This document shows positions 17,089-24,709 of a stretch of 64,000 bases of DNA, one piece after another. The stretch spans positions 11,787-75,786 of the forward strand of contig JBBQWN010000013.1 in assembly GCA_038210595.1 (NCBI GenBank), written 5' to 3'. Made by a program: the position numbers and the translations under genes. The DNA is from Glacieibacterium sp038210595 (GTDB lineage: Bacteria; Pseudomonadota; Alphaproteobacteria; Sphingomonadales; Sphingomonadaceae). How positions within the stretch are numbered: position 1 is the stretch's first letter; each line of letters begins with the position of its first letter. A model generated the notes under the pieces. It made no database searches. It worked only from the letters and a program-made list of their open reading frames with translations, and was not told the DNA's origin.

Positions 17089-18273
17089 TCAGGCGCTCTT
17101 TGCTGCGACGACGGGCTTGATCCGCTCGCCGGGCTGGAGGAAGGCGCCGGCGCTGAGCACGACCTGCTCGCTGCCCGTCAGGCCGCTGGCGATGCTCAAG
17201 CCCCCGGCATTGACCGCGCCGACCTTGACCGGGCGCCGCACCACCTTGTCGCCGGGGCCGACGACGAAGACATAGCTGCCGGCCTCGTCGACCATAACGG
17301 CGGACTGCGGCAGCACCGGCTGGGTCGCCTCGCCGGCCGAAATCCGGGCGTTGGCGAAGGCCCCGACGCGCAGGCCGGGCGAATAGGCGAGCGCGACGCG
17401 GGCGGTACCCTGGCGGCTCTGCGCGTCGATCACCGGGTCGAGCAGCCAGATGCGGCCGCGGTAGCTGTTGGGCGAGCCGACCGGCGTCACCTCGGCGGGC
17501 TGGCCGACCTTCATGCGCGCCAGATCCTGTTCGGCGACGGCGGCGCGCATTTCGAGGACGCCGCCTTCCGCGACGCGGAACAGCGAACTGCTTGCCGCGC
17601 CGACGACCTGCCCCGCCTCGACGGCGCGGGTCAGCACCAGGCCATCGGCCGGGCTGCGGATGTCGAGCCGCCCGAGTCGCGCCTGCATCTCACCCAGCTG
17701 CGCCTGCGCCACCTTGACCTTGGCGTTGGCGGCGTCGCGCGTCGCGGTCTTGCGGTCGATGTCGGCCTTCGAGATGAAGCCCTTCGCAACCAGCCGGCCG
17801 GCACGGTCGAGCTCGGACTGCGCCAGCGCCGCATCGGCCCGCGCCGAGCCGATCCCCGCTGCCATCGCAGCGACCTGCTGCACCATGACGTTGCGGTCGA
17901 GGCGGGCCAGCACCTGGCCGCGCTTCACGAAATCGCCGGCATCGACGAACACCTGCGTGACCATGCCGCCCTCGCCCTGCACACCGACGGGCAGGTCGCG
18001 GCGCGCCGCGATCGACCCCGAGACGCGGATCTGGTCCGCCACCAGGGTCTGGCCGGGCACGATGACCGTCACCTGCGCCAGCGGCGTCGCGGCGGCCTTC
18101 GCGTCGACCGCCGGCCTGGCACGGCCGAAAAAGGCCCAGGTGGCGATCAGCAGCACCACGACGACGCCGCCAATAAGCGTCGGGCGCAGCCAGCGCCGCC
18201 GCGCCGGGGCGGCATCGGGCAGGGCATAGCCCGTCGCCGCGGCATCGGGCCCGATTGCGCTGTGCATGTTCAT
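17089..18273 (-). CDS. RND efflux periplasmic adaptor (membrane fusion protein)
   Basis: 394 residues from ATG 18273; a TTG one codon upstream is possible. The N-terminus has a cytoplasmic lead and one membrane helix (about residues 35-53, GGVVVVLLIATWAFFG) instead of a lipobox. The biotinyl/lipoyl half-motifs flank a coiled-coil hairpin: VQGEGGMVTQVFVDAGDFV, then the helical ARADAALAQSELDRAG, and DIRSPADGLVLTRAVEAGQV. The beta-barrel and membrane-proximal domains follow. It would bridge the 1026-residue pump to an outer-membrane channel. Two inverted repeats lie just upstream of the start and may be operators. Confidence 0.93.
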   Translation of the reverse strand: MNMHSAIGPDAAATGYALPDAAPARRRWLRPTLIGGVVVVLLIATWAFFGRARPAVDAKAAATPLAQVTVIVPGQTLVADQIRVSGSIAARRDLPVGVQGEGGMVTQVFVDAGDFVKRGQVLARLDRNVMVQQVAAMAAGIGSARADAALAQSELDRAGRLVAKGFISKADIDRKTATRDAANAKVKVAQAQLGEMQARLGRLDIRSPADGLVLTRAVEAGQVVGAASSSLFRVAEGGVLEMRAAVAEQDLARMKVGQPAEVTPVGSPNSYRGRIWLLDPVIDAQSRQGTARVALAYSPGLRVGAFANARISAGEATQPVLPQSAVMVDEAGSYVFVVGPGDKVVRRPVKVGAVNAGGLSIASGLTGSEQVVLSAGAFLQPGERIKPVVAAKSA

Positions 18274-18308
18274 CAAGTCGCCCGAATTGCTCTATTCCCG
18301 CCCGCTGT

Positions 18309-18374
18309 ATTACATGCGTAATGCACTGGCGGCAAGGGCTCATATAGCGCGAAATAAAGCGCTTGCGAAGCGCT
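18309..18374. promoter_or_regulatory. Two inverted repeats in the efflux-operon/GlsB divergent promoter
   Basis: The first is ATTAC-ATGC-GTAAT at 18309-18322, about 36 bp upstream of the adaptor ATG. The second is AGCGCTT-GCG-AAGCGCT at 18358-18374, seven perfect base pairs with a three-base centre. The spacer is more AT-rich than its surroundings (CATATAG, GAAATAAAG), as expected for a promoter. Either repeat could bind a dimeric repressor such as a TetR- or MarR-type regulator, but no such gene is adjacent. The repeats are seen; the function is inferred. Confidence 0.4.
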
Positions 18375-18477
18375 CCGCAGGCAACAAATCGCGTCAAATA
18401 GGACCGTAACGATTTTCGTGAGGCGATTTCCGTGATCGTGCGTTAGGCTGGCTCCTCGACGCTAAGGGAGCGGAAAT

Positions 18478-18732
18478 ATGTTGGGTTGGCTGTGGGCCGC
18501 AATCATTGGCCTCGTCGCCGGTGCGATCGCCAAGGCGATCATGCCGGGCCGGGATCCGGGCGGCATCTTCGTGACGATGTTGATCGGCATCGCCGGCGCG
18601 TTACTGGCATCGTTCCTGGGCCGTTCGCTGGGCTGGTACCACGAGGGCGAGGGTGCCGGTTTCATTGGCGCGATCGTCGGCTCGATCATTCTGCTGGCGC
18701 TGTGGCGTATGATCAATCGCGGTCGCGCCTGA
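18478..18732 (+). CDS. GlsB/YeaQ/YmgE-family stress-associated membrane protein
   Basis: 84 residues, three hydrophobic glycine-rich segments: LGWLWAAIIGLVAGAIAKAI, GIFVTMLIGIAGALLASFLG and GFIGAIVGSIILLALWRMI. The intermediate MPGRDPGG and the closing RMINRG are typical of the family (transglycosylase-associated protein by older names). These are small inner-membrane proteins often linked to envelope or general stress, with unknown mechanism. AAGGGAGCGG lies upstream as a ribosome-binding site. A strong terminator hairpin follows at 18767. Confidence 0.9.
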   Translation: MLGWLWAAIIGLVAGAIAKAIMPGRDPGGIFVTMLIGIAGALLASFLGRSLGWYHEGEGAGFIGAIVGSIILLALWRMINRGRA

Positions 18733-18766
18733 CACGTTCAGCTTCGCGCAAGTTCGTTACGCCTAG

Positions 18767-18797
18767 AGGCCGCCATCCCGCCGGGGTGGCGGCCTTT
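18767..18797 (+). terminator. Intrinsic terminator after the GlsB-type gene
   Basis: AGGCCGCCA pairs with TGGCGGCCT (nine base pairs, 11-nt loop) and is followed by TTC. It lies 34 bp after the small membrane-protein stop and 22 bp before the SIMPL gene start, separating the two transcription units. The short T run makes it moderate in strength. Confidence 0.65.
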
Positions 18798-18818
18798 CGC
18801 TCGTCTGGAGACCGTCGC

Positions 18819-19511
18819 ATGATCCGCACCGCACTCGCCGCCGCCGCACTCGCCGCCGCCGTCCCCGCCGTTGCGGACACCGTGCCGGTCCCGACACTGA
18901 GCGTATCGGCGGAGGGCCGGTCGCTGCGCGCGCCCGACCTGGCCGAGCTGTCGGGCGGGGTCGTGACCGTCGCCCCAACCGCCGCGCAGGCGATGCGCGA
19001 CAACGCCCAGAAGATGGCCGCCGTCGTCGCCGCGGTCCGCAAGGCCGGCATCGCCGAGCGCGACATCCAGACCGCGGGCCTCAGCCTGCAGCCCCAATAC
19101 CGCTATGAGAACAACCAGGCCCCGATCCTGACCGGCTATCAGGCGACAAACACCGTGTCGCTGCGGCTGCGCCAGCTGCCCGAGGCCGGCCGCCTGCTCG
19201 ACACCCTGGTGTCGGTCGGCGCGAACCAGATCAGCGGCCCGGTGTTCCGCGTCGACAACAGCGACGCCGCGCTCGACGAGGCGCGCGTCGCCGCCGTCGC
19301 CACCGCCAAGGCTCGCGCCGAACTCTATGCTAAGGCCGCCGGCGTCCGCCTCAAGCGCATCATGACGCTCAGCGAGAGCGGCGCCTACGAGCCCCCGCGC
19401 CCGATGGTGATGATGCAGGCCCGCGCCATGAAAGCCGAGGCCGACACGCCGGTCGTGCCGGGCGAGATCGCGCTGACGGTGACGGTCAACATCGTCTACG
19501 AACTGGAGTAG
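18819..19511 (+). CDS. Exported SIMPL-domain (DUF541) protein
   Basis: 230 residues from ATG 18819, eight bases after TGGAG. A signal peptide of about 22 residues ends at AVPAVAD. The rest is one SIMPL domain: the opening LSVSAEGRSL, helical AMRDNAQKMAAVVAAVRKAG, DIQTAGLSLQPQYRY and a C-terminal VVPGEIALTVTVNIVYELE. Members such as BP26 of Brucella form periplasmic or outer-membrane channel-like oligomers; the biochemical role is unsettled. The stop is one base from the stop of the convergent XRE-type gene, leaving no room for a terminator. Confidence 0.9.
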   Translation: MIRTALAAAALAAAVPAVADTVPVPTLSVSAEGRSLRAPDLAELSGGVVTVAPTAAQAMRDNAQKMAAVVAAVRKAGIAERDIQTAGLSLQPQYRYENNQAPILTGYQATNTVSLRLRQLPEAGRLLDTLVSVGANQISGPVFRVDNSDAALDEARVAAVATAKARAELYAKAAGVRLKRIMTLSESGAYEPPRPMVMMQARAMKAEADTPVVPGEIALTVTVNIVYELE

Positions 19512-19512
19512 C

Positions 19513-20412
19513 TCAGCCGACCATCGCCGGCCGCGTCACTTCATAGGCCGCACCGCGCGCCATCGAGCGGGCCAGCGTCATCATCAGGATGGCCTCGCCG
19601 CCCGCTGCCAGCGCGGTCGGGCCGGTATCGTGCCACAGATGCGTCCGCACCGCCTCCGGCACCTGCTCGGCGGTCGAGAGCGGATATTCCTGCGCCAGCG
19701 CGTGGAGGCGCGCGTCATCGGCGGCCACGTCGCCGCTGAGATCGCCCATGCGTTCGAGCAGGCATTTGCTGGCAATCGGCGTCCCCCCGGCGTCGCGCAT
19801 GCAGGTCATGATCAGCCCGTCGACGACCTCCGCCCGCTGGCGCATGATACCGTTCCAGATGCCGAACACGAAGGTGCCGGTGGTCAGGTCGGTGGCGATC
19901 GAGAACAGCTTGTTCTGCAGCGGCAGCGACCAGCCGGCATAGACGATGTCCATCACGCCCAGCCGAAAGCTCAGCATGCCGTCGGGCGTCACCCGCAGCA
20001 GCACGTGTTCGTGGATGAATTGGCCGGGCGCCTCCGACGATGGCCGGGTGGTGCGCCAGAAGCCCTCGTAGCTGGCCCCGTGCAGTTGCACCCCCGCGGC
20101 GGCCTCGGCGAGCAGCGCCGGCGGCACCCAGTCCGACAGGCCGGGCGCGGCGCGCGCCGGTGCGGCGACACCGAACTTCGCCGCTAGTGCGTCAAGGCTG
20201 GCATCCCAGTCGTGGAGGCTGAACCCCGGCCGGAGGCTGGCGACATGCTGGGTGAGGCGCGCAAGGTTGTGCGCCGACGGGCTGACTGCACCGGTGCACC
20301 AGCGGCTGATCACCGACTTGTCGACGCCAAGTACCGCCGCCAGTTGCCCGCGGCTGATCGACAGTGCCTTGAGCACCAACGACAATCCGGCCGGAAAAGT
20401 CTGGGTCCCCAC
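19513..20412 (-). CDS. Helix-turn-helix (XRE-like) regulator with a large C-terminal domain
   Basis: 299 residues from GTG 20412, preceded by AAGG; a TTG twelve codons upstream is the alternative. The HTH is at about residues 12-40: ALSISRGQLAAVLGVDKSVISRW, then a recognition helix and TGAVSPSAHNLARL. The following 240 residues are not a known sensor to my eye. They include a beta-rich stretch (FIHEHVLLRVTPDGMLSFRLG) and a conserved-looking WSLPLQNKLFSI. It is divergent from a PEP-CTERM protein gene, with paired GTGCAC palindromes in the 150-bp spacer. DNA binding is likely; the target and ligand are unknown. Confidence 0.8.
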   Translation of the reverse strand: MGTQTFPAGLSLVLKALSISRGQLAAVLGVDKSVISRWCTGAVSPSAHNLARLTQHVASLRPGFSLHDWDASLDALAAKFGVAAPARAAPGLSDWVPPALLAEAAAGVQLHGASYEGFWRTTRPSSEAPGQFIHEHVLLRVTPDGMLSFRLGVMDIVYAGWSLPLQNKLFSIATDLTTGTFVFGIWNGIMRQRAEVVDGLIMTCMRDAGGTPIASKCLLERMGDLSGDVAADDARLHALAQEYPLSTAEQVPEAVRTHLWHDTGPTALAAGGEAILMMTLARSMARGAAYEVTRPAMVG

Positions 20413-20464
20413 GCGCCGACCTTGCGCACATGGCCGCTTGCCCCGCAACCCTCACGCACCGTCC

Positions 20465-20481
20465 GTGCACCGGGCGTGCAC
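20465..20481. promoter_or_regulatory. Paired GTGCAC palindromes, candidate operator
   Basis: The self-complementary hexamer GTGCAC occurs at 20465-20470 and 20476-20481, 11 bp apart, so both copies face the same side of the helix. A related TGCAC follows at about 20498. They lie 53 bp upstream of the regulator GTG, between it and the PEP-CTERM gene. This is a plausible autoregulatory site for the HTH protein; the pairing is inference. Confidence 0.35.
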
Positions 20482-20562
20482 ATGGTGCGCGCGCCGCTGC
20501 ACCTTATTGCGTGGCCGTTCCAAGCCTAGGGCCGCCGCATCGAACGAACTTCAGGGGACGAC

Positions 20563-21369
20563 ATGACCATCCGCAGCCTTACGCTCACCACGGCCGCCAT
20601 CATCGGCCTCGCCGTCGCACCCGCCCACGCCAGGCTGGTCAAGCTGACCGTCGCCGGCCACATCACCAGCGGCAGCGACGGCGGCAACGACCTCGACGAC
20701 GTTACCAACGGCCCGGGCGGCTATGTCGAGCATTTCGCGCCCGGCAGCGTCTTCGGGACGATCGGCGACCTGACCGGCAATGCGATCCGCTTCAGTTTCA
20801 TCTACGACACGAATGACGCGGCGCAGCCGCTTGGCGTCGGCGGCGTCTTCGACGACCAGCTGGGTCAGTGGGCCTATGACGCGACGAAGGCGGTTACCAT
20901 CGGCGCTGTCACGCACGACTTTCTGCCGCTGCAGCCCGTGTTCACCTTTATCGCCCTGACCGCGACGCTTGGCGTGACCGATGGCACGCCGGATGGCCTC
21001 AGCGGCAATTTCACTGGCTTCACCGGCTGGGGAGACGTTTATTCGAACTTTTATACGAGCGGTCTGAGCTTCGGTGCGACGCTGCCATCGTCGTTCTTCG
21101 CCACCGACGCGGTCCTCCCCGGCAACCTGCCCGGACCGGGTTTCGGCTTGGCGGGCAGCGGTGCGAGCGGCACCGGCAGCTTCTCGTTCGTTCGCCAGAC
21201 GTGCTTCCTGACGTGCTCGTACAAGGCTGCGGTGGGCAATTTCGCGCTGACTGCGATCACCTTCGGTGCGGTGCCGGAGCCCGCCAGCTGGGCCCTGATG
21301 ATCGTCGGGTTCGGCCTCGTCGGGGCCAGGCAGCGGCGCCGGTCCGGGACCACGACGGTCGCCGCCTGA
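20563..21369 (+). CDS. PEPxxWA-CTERM sorting-signal protein, exported
   Basis: 268 residues. A signal peptide ends at APAHARL. The central region is beta-rich (VKLTVAGHITSGSDGGND ... IRFSFIYDTND), like many exported PEP-CTERM proteins that share little sequence. The C-terminal signal is VPEPASWALM, a hydrophobic IVGFGLVGA and the basic RQRRRSG. Processing and surface or matrix localisation by an exosortase system is inferred; no exosortase gene is here. It is expressed away from the XRE-type regulator gene. A 12-bp GC-rich hairpin follows its stop. Confidence 0.88.
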   Translation: MTIRSLTLTTAAIIGLAVAPAHARLVKLTVAGHITSGSDGGNDLDDVTNGPGGYVEHFAPGSVFGTIGDLTGNAIRFSFIYDTNDAAQPLGVGGVFDDQLGQWAYDATKAVTIGAVTHDFLPLQPVFTFIALTATLGVTDGTPDGLSGNFTGFTGWGDVYSNFYTSGLSFGATLPSSFFATDAVLPGNLPGPGFGLAGSGASGTGSFSFVRQTCFLTCSYKAAVGNFALTAITFGAVPEPASWALMIVGFGLVGARQRRRSGTTTVAA

Positions 21370-21375
21370 CCGGAC

Positions 21376-21410
21376 GGCGCGCGGCAGGGTGGTCCCCGCT
21401 GCCGCGCGCC
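21376..21410 (+). terminator. Strong GC hairpin after PEP-CTERM gene (terminator-like, no U tract)
   Basis: GGCGCGCGGCAG pairs perfectly with CTGCCGCGCGCC (12 base pairs) around an 11-nt loop, seven bases after the stop. It is followed by AACCGG, not a T run, so it may act as an mRNA 3'-stabilising structure or a Rho-assisted stop instead of a classical intrinsic terminator. Confidence 0.5.
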
Positions 21411-21556
21411 AACCGGATCAAACCAGTCGCGTCGCCCGTCGTGCGGGCGAGATCGCGCTGGCGACCACGGTCAACATGACGTGGGAGATCGAGCAGCCGT
21501 TGCGCGCCCGGTCCGACCGGCCTAGCGTTCCTGGGTCCAAGGGGAGGGCGAGAACC

Positions 21557-21871
21557 ATGAACATCAGGCTTTCCGCTGCGCTGACGCTGACCGTTCTGGC
21601 GCTGGCGGCTCCGGCGAACGCGCTGATCGTGTGGAAGGGCCGCGACGGCAAGGCCTATGCGAGCGTCAAGGACTGCTTCACCAACAACCCGCAGTGCCTG
21701 CCCGAACAGGGCCGGATGGTGGCCGGTGGTGGCGGCAAGTCCGACGCCGCTGCCCCGGGCAGCCGGTCGATCGAGCGCACCGCGACGCGGGCGATGTGCG
21801 CGGCCGCCGACGGCTGGATGCACCCGAAGCCGTGCGGCAAGGGCGAAGTGCCGACGGCGATGCCGGAATAG
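21557..21871 (+). CDS. Small exported cysteine-containing hypothetical protein
   Basis: 104 residues from ATG 21557, with GGGGAGGGCGAG upstream. The signal peptide ends near APANA. The mature part has four cysteines (DCFTNNPQC, AMCAAADGW, KPCGKG) that may form two disulfides, and a glycine-rich middle (VAGGGGKSDAA). I recognise no family. The stop is only 4 bp from that of the convergent SDR gene. Confidence 0.72.
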   Translation: MNIRLSAALTLTVLALAAPANALIVWKGRDGKAYASVKDCFTNNPQCLPEQGRMVAGGGGKSDAAAPGSRSIERTATRAMCAAADGWMHPKPCGKGEVPTAMPE

Positions 21872-21875
21872 CGGA

Positions 21876-22652
21876 TTAGACCACGGTCGCCCCGCCATCG
21901 ATCACGAAGCACTGCCCGGTCGCGAAACCACCGGCCTTGCCCGCCAGCAAAACCGCCATGCCGGCAATCTCGTCGGGTACGCCGATGCGGCGCAGTGGCG
22001 CACCGTCGGTCGACTGCTTCAGGATGTCGGGATTGTCCCACAGCGCCTTGGCGAAGTCGGTCTTGATCAGGCCGGGCGCGATGCAGTTGACGCGGACATT
22101 GTCGGGCCCGAACTCGGCCGCGAGGTTGCGTGCCAGCTGCATGTCGGCGGCCTTGGAGATGCAATAGGCACCGATCATCGTCGAGCCCTTCAGGCCGCCG
22201 ACCGATGAGATGATGGTGATGCTACCGTCCTTGCGCGCCCGCATCGCCGGGGCGACCATGGCGATCAGCCAGTGGTTGGAGACGATATTGTTCTGCAGGA
22301 TCTTGCCGAACTGCTCGTCGCTGATCCCCGCCTGCGGCCCGAAATAGGGGTTGGACGCGGCGTTGCAGACCAGCGCGTCGATGCGCCCGAACTTTGCCAG
22401 CGTGCCGTCGACGAGCGCCTGCAGCGACCCCTTGTCGGCGATGTTGGCGGGGATGCTGACCGCCGCCTCCCGCCCGACCGCCGTGTTGATCTCGGCCACC
22501 GCCGCCTCGCAGGCGTCGGCCTTGCGGCTGCTGACCACGACATTGGCACCGTGTTCGGCCATGCGGTGCGCGATCGCCTTGCCGATGCCGCGCGACGAGC
22601 CGGTGATGACCGCCGTCTGGCCGGTCAGGTCGAACAGTTCGGGTATCGCCAT
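21876..22652 (-). CDS. Short-chain dehydrogenase/reductase
   Basis: 258 residues. NAD(P)-binding motif TGSSRGIG at 17-24, NAA variant CNAAS at 96-100, and catalytic Ser150 region (IISSVGG), Tyr163 and Lys167 (GAYCISKAA). The Arg in SSRKAD after beta-strand 2 favours NADP(H). A C-terminal GQCFVIDGGATVV is classical for the family. SDRs of this size oxidise or reduce alcohols, sugars or 3-oxoacyl groups; the substrate is not predictable. It diverges from the MFS transporter across 79 bp. Confidence 0.92.
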   Translation of the reverse strand: MAIPELFDLTGQTAVITGSSRGIGKAIAHRMAEHGANVVVSSRKADACEAAVAEINTAVGREAAVSIPANIADKGSLQALVDGTLAKFGRIDALVCNAASNPYFGPQAGISDEQFGKILQNNIVSNHWLIAMVAPAMRARKDGSITIISSVGGLKGSTMIGAYCISKAADMQLARNLAAEFGPDNVRVNCIAPGLIKTDFAKALWDNPDILKQSTDGAPLRRIGVPDEIAGMAVLLAGKAGGFATGQCFVIDGGATVV

Positions 22653-22731
22653 CGCTCACTCCCCTTGATTTTGCGGGCACGGTAGGCGACCGCTGCGGCA
22701 GCCGGCAAGCGCCGCGCCCGCGGAGCCCGAA

Positions 22732-23934
22732 TTGCCCCCCTCCCCCGCCGTCCGCTCCACGCTCCTCGCCTGCCTGTTCTTCGCCGGCTTCGGCTGCCTG
22801 ATCCCGTTCCTGCCGCTGTGGCTGGAGAAGGTGCACGGTTTCACCGGCACGCAAATCGGCGTCGTGCTCGCCGTCGCGGGGTTCAGCCGGGCCGTCGTCG
22901 GGCCGGTCAGTGCCGCGTGGGCGGACGGGCGCGCGGACCGGCGCGCTCCGCTGTTCCTGTTCACCGGCGTGCTGACCGCCGGATTTCTGGCGCTGCGCTT
23001 CCTCGACGGCTTCAACGCGGTGTTCGCGCTGATCCTGCTGCTCGACATCGCCTATTGGGGCCTGCTGCCGGTGGTCGAGACGACGCTGCTCCGGCTGACC
23101 CGGACCGGCAGGCCGAGCTATGGTTTTGCCCGCGGGCTGGCCTCGGCGGCGTTCGTCGCCGGCACCACGATCGTCGGGCTGCTCAACGACACGCTGCGCA
23201 GTTTCTGGCCGATCTGGGGCTTCCTGCTTGCCGTCTCGGCGCTGATGGTCGTCAGCAGCGCTTGGATGCCGCGGGAGCCGGTGCACGCGGCGGCGGAGAA
23301 AGCGATGCCGTTCGCCGAGCGGTTGCGGTCCGGGCTAGGGCTGCTCCGCAATCCCGCCTTCACGCTGTTCATCACCGCGGCCGGGCTGATCCAGGCGAGC
23401 GCGGCGTTCCTCTACACTTCGGGGTCGCTGGTGTGGGCCAATGCGCAGGGGTTCAGCAGCTCGACCATCGCGCTGCTGTGGAACATCGGCGTGCTGGCGG
23501 AGGTCGGCTTCCTGATGTTCCTCGGCACCTGGTCGGCGAAGTTCCGGCCGGAGACGCTGATCGTCGCCGGCGGCATCGGCGCCGTGGTGCGCTGGACCGC
23601 GCTCGCCGCCCTGCCGCCGTTGTGGGTGCTGGTGCCGCTGCAGCTGCTGCACGCGCTCAGCTTCGCCGCGACCTTCCTCGGCGGCATCCGCTTCATCCAG
23701 GCGCGGTACGGCGACGACGGCGCGCCGACCGCGCAGATGATCTACATGGGGGTGGCGAATGCGCCCGCCTATGCGGCCGCCGTGCTGGTTTCGGGGCCGC
23801 TCTACGACCGCGTCGGCGCGGCCGGCTATCTGGCGATGACCGCGGTGGCAGCGGTCGGGCTCGTGCTGGCGATCATGCTGCGGGCGCGGCCCTACAGCTC
23901 CATCAGGTCGCCCTGCGAATCCGGCTCCCCGTAA
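22732..23934 (+). CDS. MFS transporter (MFS_1-like, HcaT-type)
   Basis: 400 residues from TTG 22732, eight bases after GGAG; no ATG lies nearby. About twelve hydrophobic helices, beginning with STLLACLFFAGFGCLIPFLP. The loop after helix 2 reads AWADGRADRRAPL, the usual MFS loop 2-3 signature in divergent form. The subfamily includes the phenylpropionate transporter HcaT and nucleoside permeases, but the cargo here is unknown. The last 43 bp overlap the end of the Anbu gene on the other strand. Confidence 0.88.
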   Translation: MPPSPAVRSTLLACLFFAGFGCLIPFLPLWLEKVHGFTGTQIGVVLAVAGFSRAVVGPVSAAWADGRADRRAPLFLFTGVLTAGFLALRFLDGFNAVFALILLLDIAYWGLLPVVETTLLRLTRTGRPSYGFARGLASAAFVAGTTIVGLLNDTLRSFWPIWGFLLAVSALMVVSSAWMPREPVHAAAEKAMPFAERLRSGLGLLRNPAFTLFITAAGLIQASAAFLYTSGSLVWANAQGFSSSTIALLWNIGVLAEVGFLMFLGTWSAKFRPETLIVAGGIGAVVRWTALAALPPLWVLVPLQLLHALSFAATFLGGIRFIQARYGDDGAPTAQMIYMGVANAPAYAAAVLVSGPLYDRVGAAGYLAMTAVAAVGLVLAIMLRARPYSSIRSPCESGSP

Positions 23935-24662
23935 GGCGGCGTCGGGATCGCCATCTGGGCGGCCTTGAGCGCCCGGCTCCAGCGGTCGTCCAGCTCGCGG
24001 TAATAGGGATCGTCGTTGTCGATACGGTGGTTGAGCGCCGGCTGGGACGTGCCCGGTACCACGGTCAGCAGGTCGATCGGCAGGCCGACCGCGAGGTTCG
24101 ACCGCATCGTCGAGCTGAACGAGATCAGCGCCACCTTGATCGCTTCGGCGATCGGCGTGTCATAGGTGATCTGGCGGTCGAGGATCGGCTTGCCGTATTT
24201 ATGCTCGCCGATCTGCAGGAACGGCGTGTCGGGCTGACATTCGATGAAATTGCCGCTGCCATAGATCAGGAACAGCCGCGGCTTGCGCCCGCCGATGCTG
24301 CCGCCGAACAGCAGCGAAGCGCCGGTCGCGATCTTGTCGTCGGTGATCCCCGAATCGATCTCGCCCTTCGCCTCGCGGAGCGCCGCGCCGACCAGCTGGG
24401 CCGCCTTGAACATCGACGGCGCGTTGTCGAGCGTCTCGCGCTCGTCGGCACCGGGCAGCGTCATCGAGTCCTGCAGCTTGGTGATCGCCGCCTGCGTCAC
24501 CGACAGGCTGCCGGCGCTGGTGACGGCGAGGCAGCGCTCCGGCCCGGTCTCGAACAGGCGCAGCTTGCGATAAGTCGAGATATTATCGACGCCGGCGTTG
24601 GTGCGGGTGTCGGCCATCATCACCATGCCGTCCTTGACCAGGATCCCGACGCAATAGGTCAT
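23892..24662 (-). CDS. Anbu-type proteasome-like hydrolase (HslV/20S relative)
   Basis: 256 residues from ATG 24662. This start puts Thr2 directly after the initiator Met (MTYCVGILVKDG), as in the family, where Met removal exposes the nucleophile. Asp18 (MMADTR) and Lys33 (TYRKL) match the proteasome catalytic Asp17/Lys33. An ATG at 24713, in ATGA overlap with the transglutaminase stop, would add 17 residues. Anbu proteins are ancestral-looking Ntn hydrolases that assemble into helical or ring particles; the physiological substrate is unknown. It is the last gene of a four-gene operon. It overlaps the MFS gene by 43 bp. Confidence 0.93.
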   Translation of the reverse strand: MTYCVGILVKDGMVMMADTRTNAGVDNISTYRKLRLFETGPERCLAVTSAGSLSVTQAAITKLQDSMTLPGADERETLDNAPSMFKAAQLVGAALREAKGEIDSGITDDKIATGASLLFGGSIGGRKPRLFLIYGSGNFIECQPDTPFLQIGEHKYGKPILDRQITYDTPIAEAIKVALISFSSTMRSNLAVGLPIDLLTVVPGTSQPALNHRIDNDDPYYRELDDRWSRALKAAQMAIPTPPYGEPDSQGDLMEL

Positions 24663-24709
24663 CGCTTCCACCTCGTGGCTGAACGCCTCGCGGCTGTCCC
24701 ACTCCCGGC

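Noticed and set aside
14632..18321. 1229-residue open frame on the plus strand
   Set aside because: Antisense shadow of the RND adaptor/pump genes; His/Arg/Asp-rich composition, no motif, no start signal.
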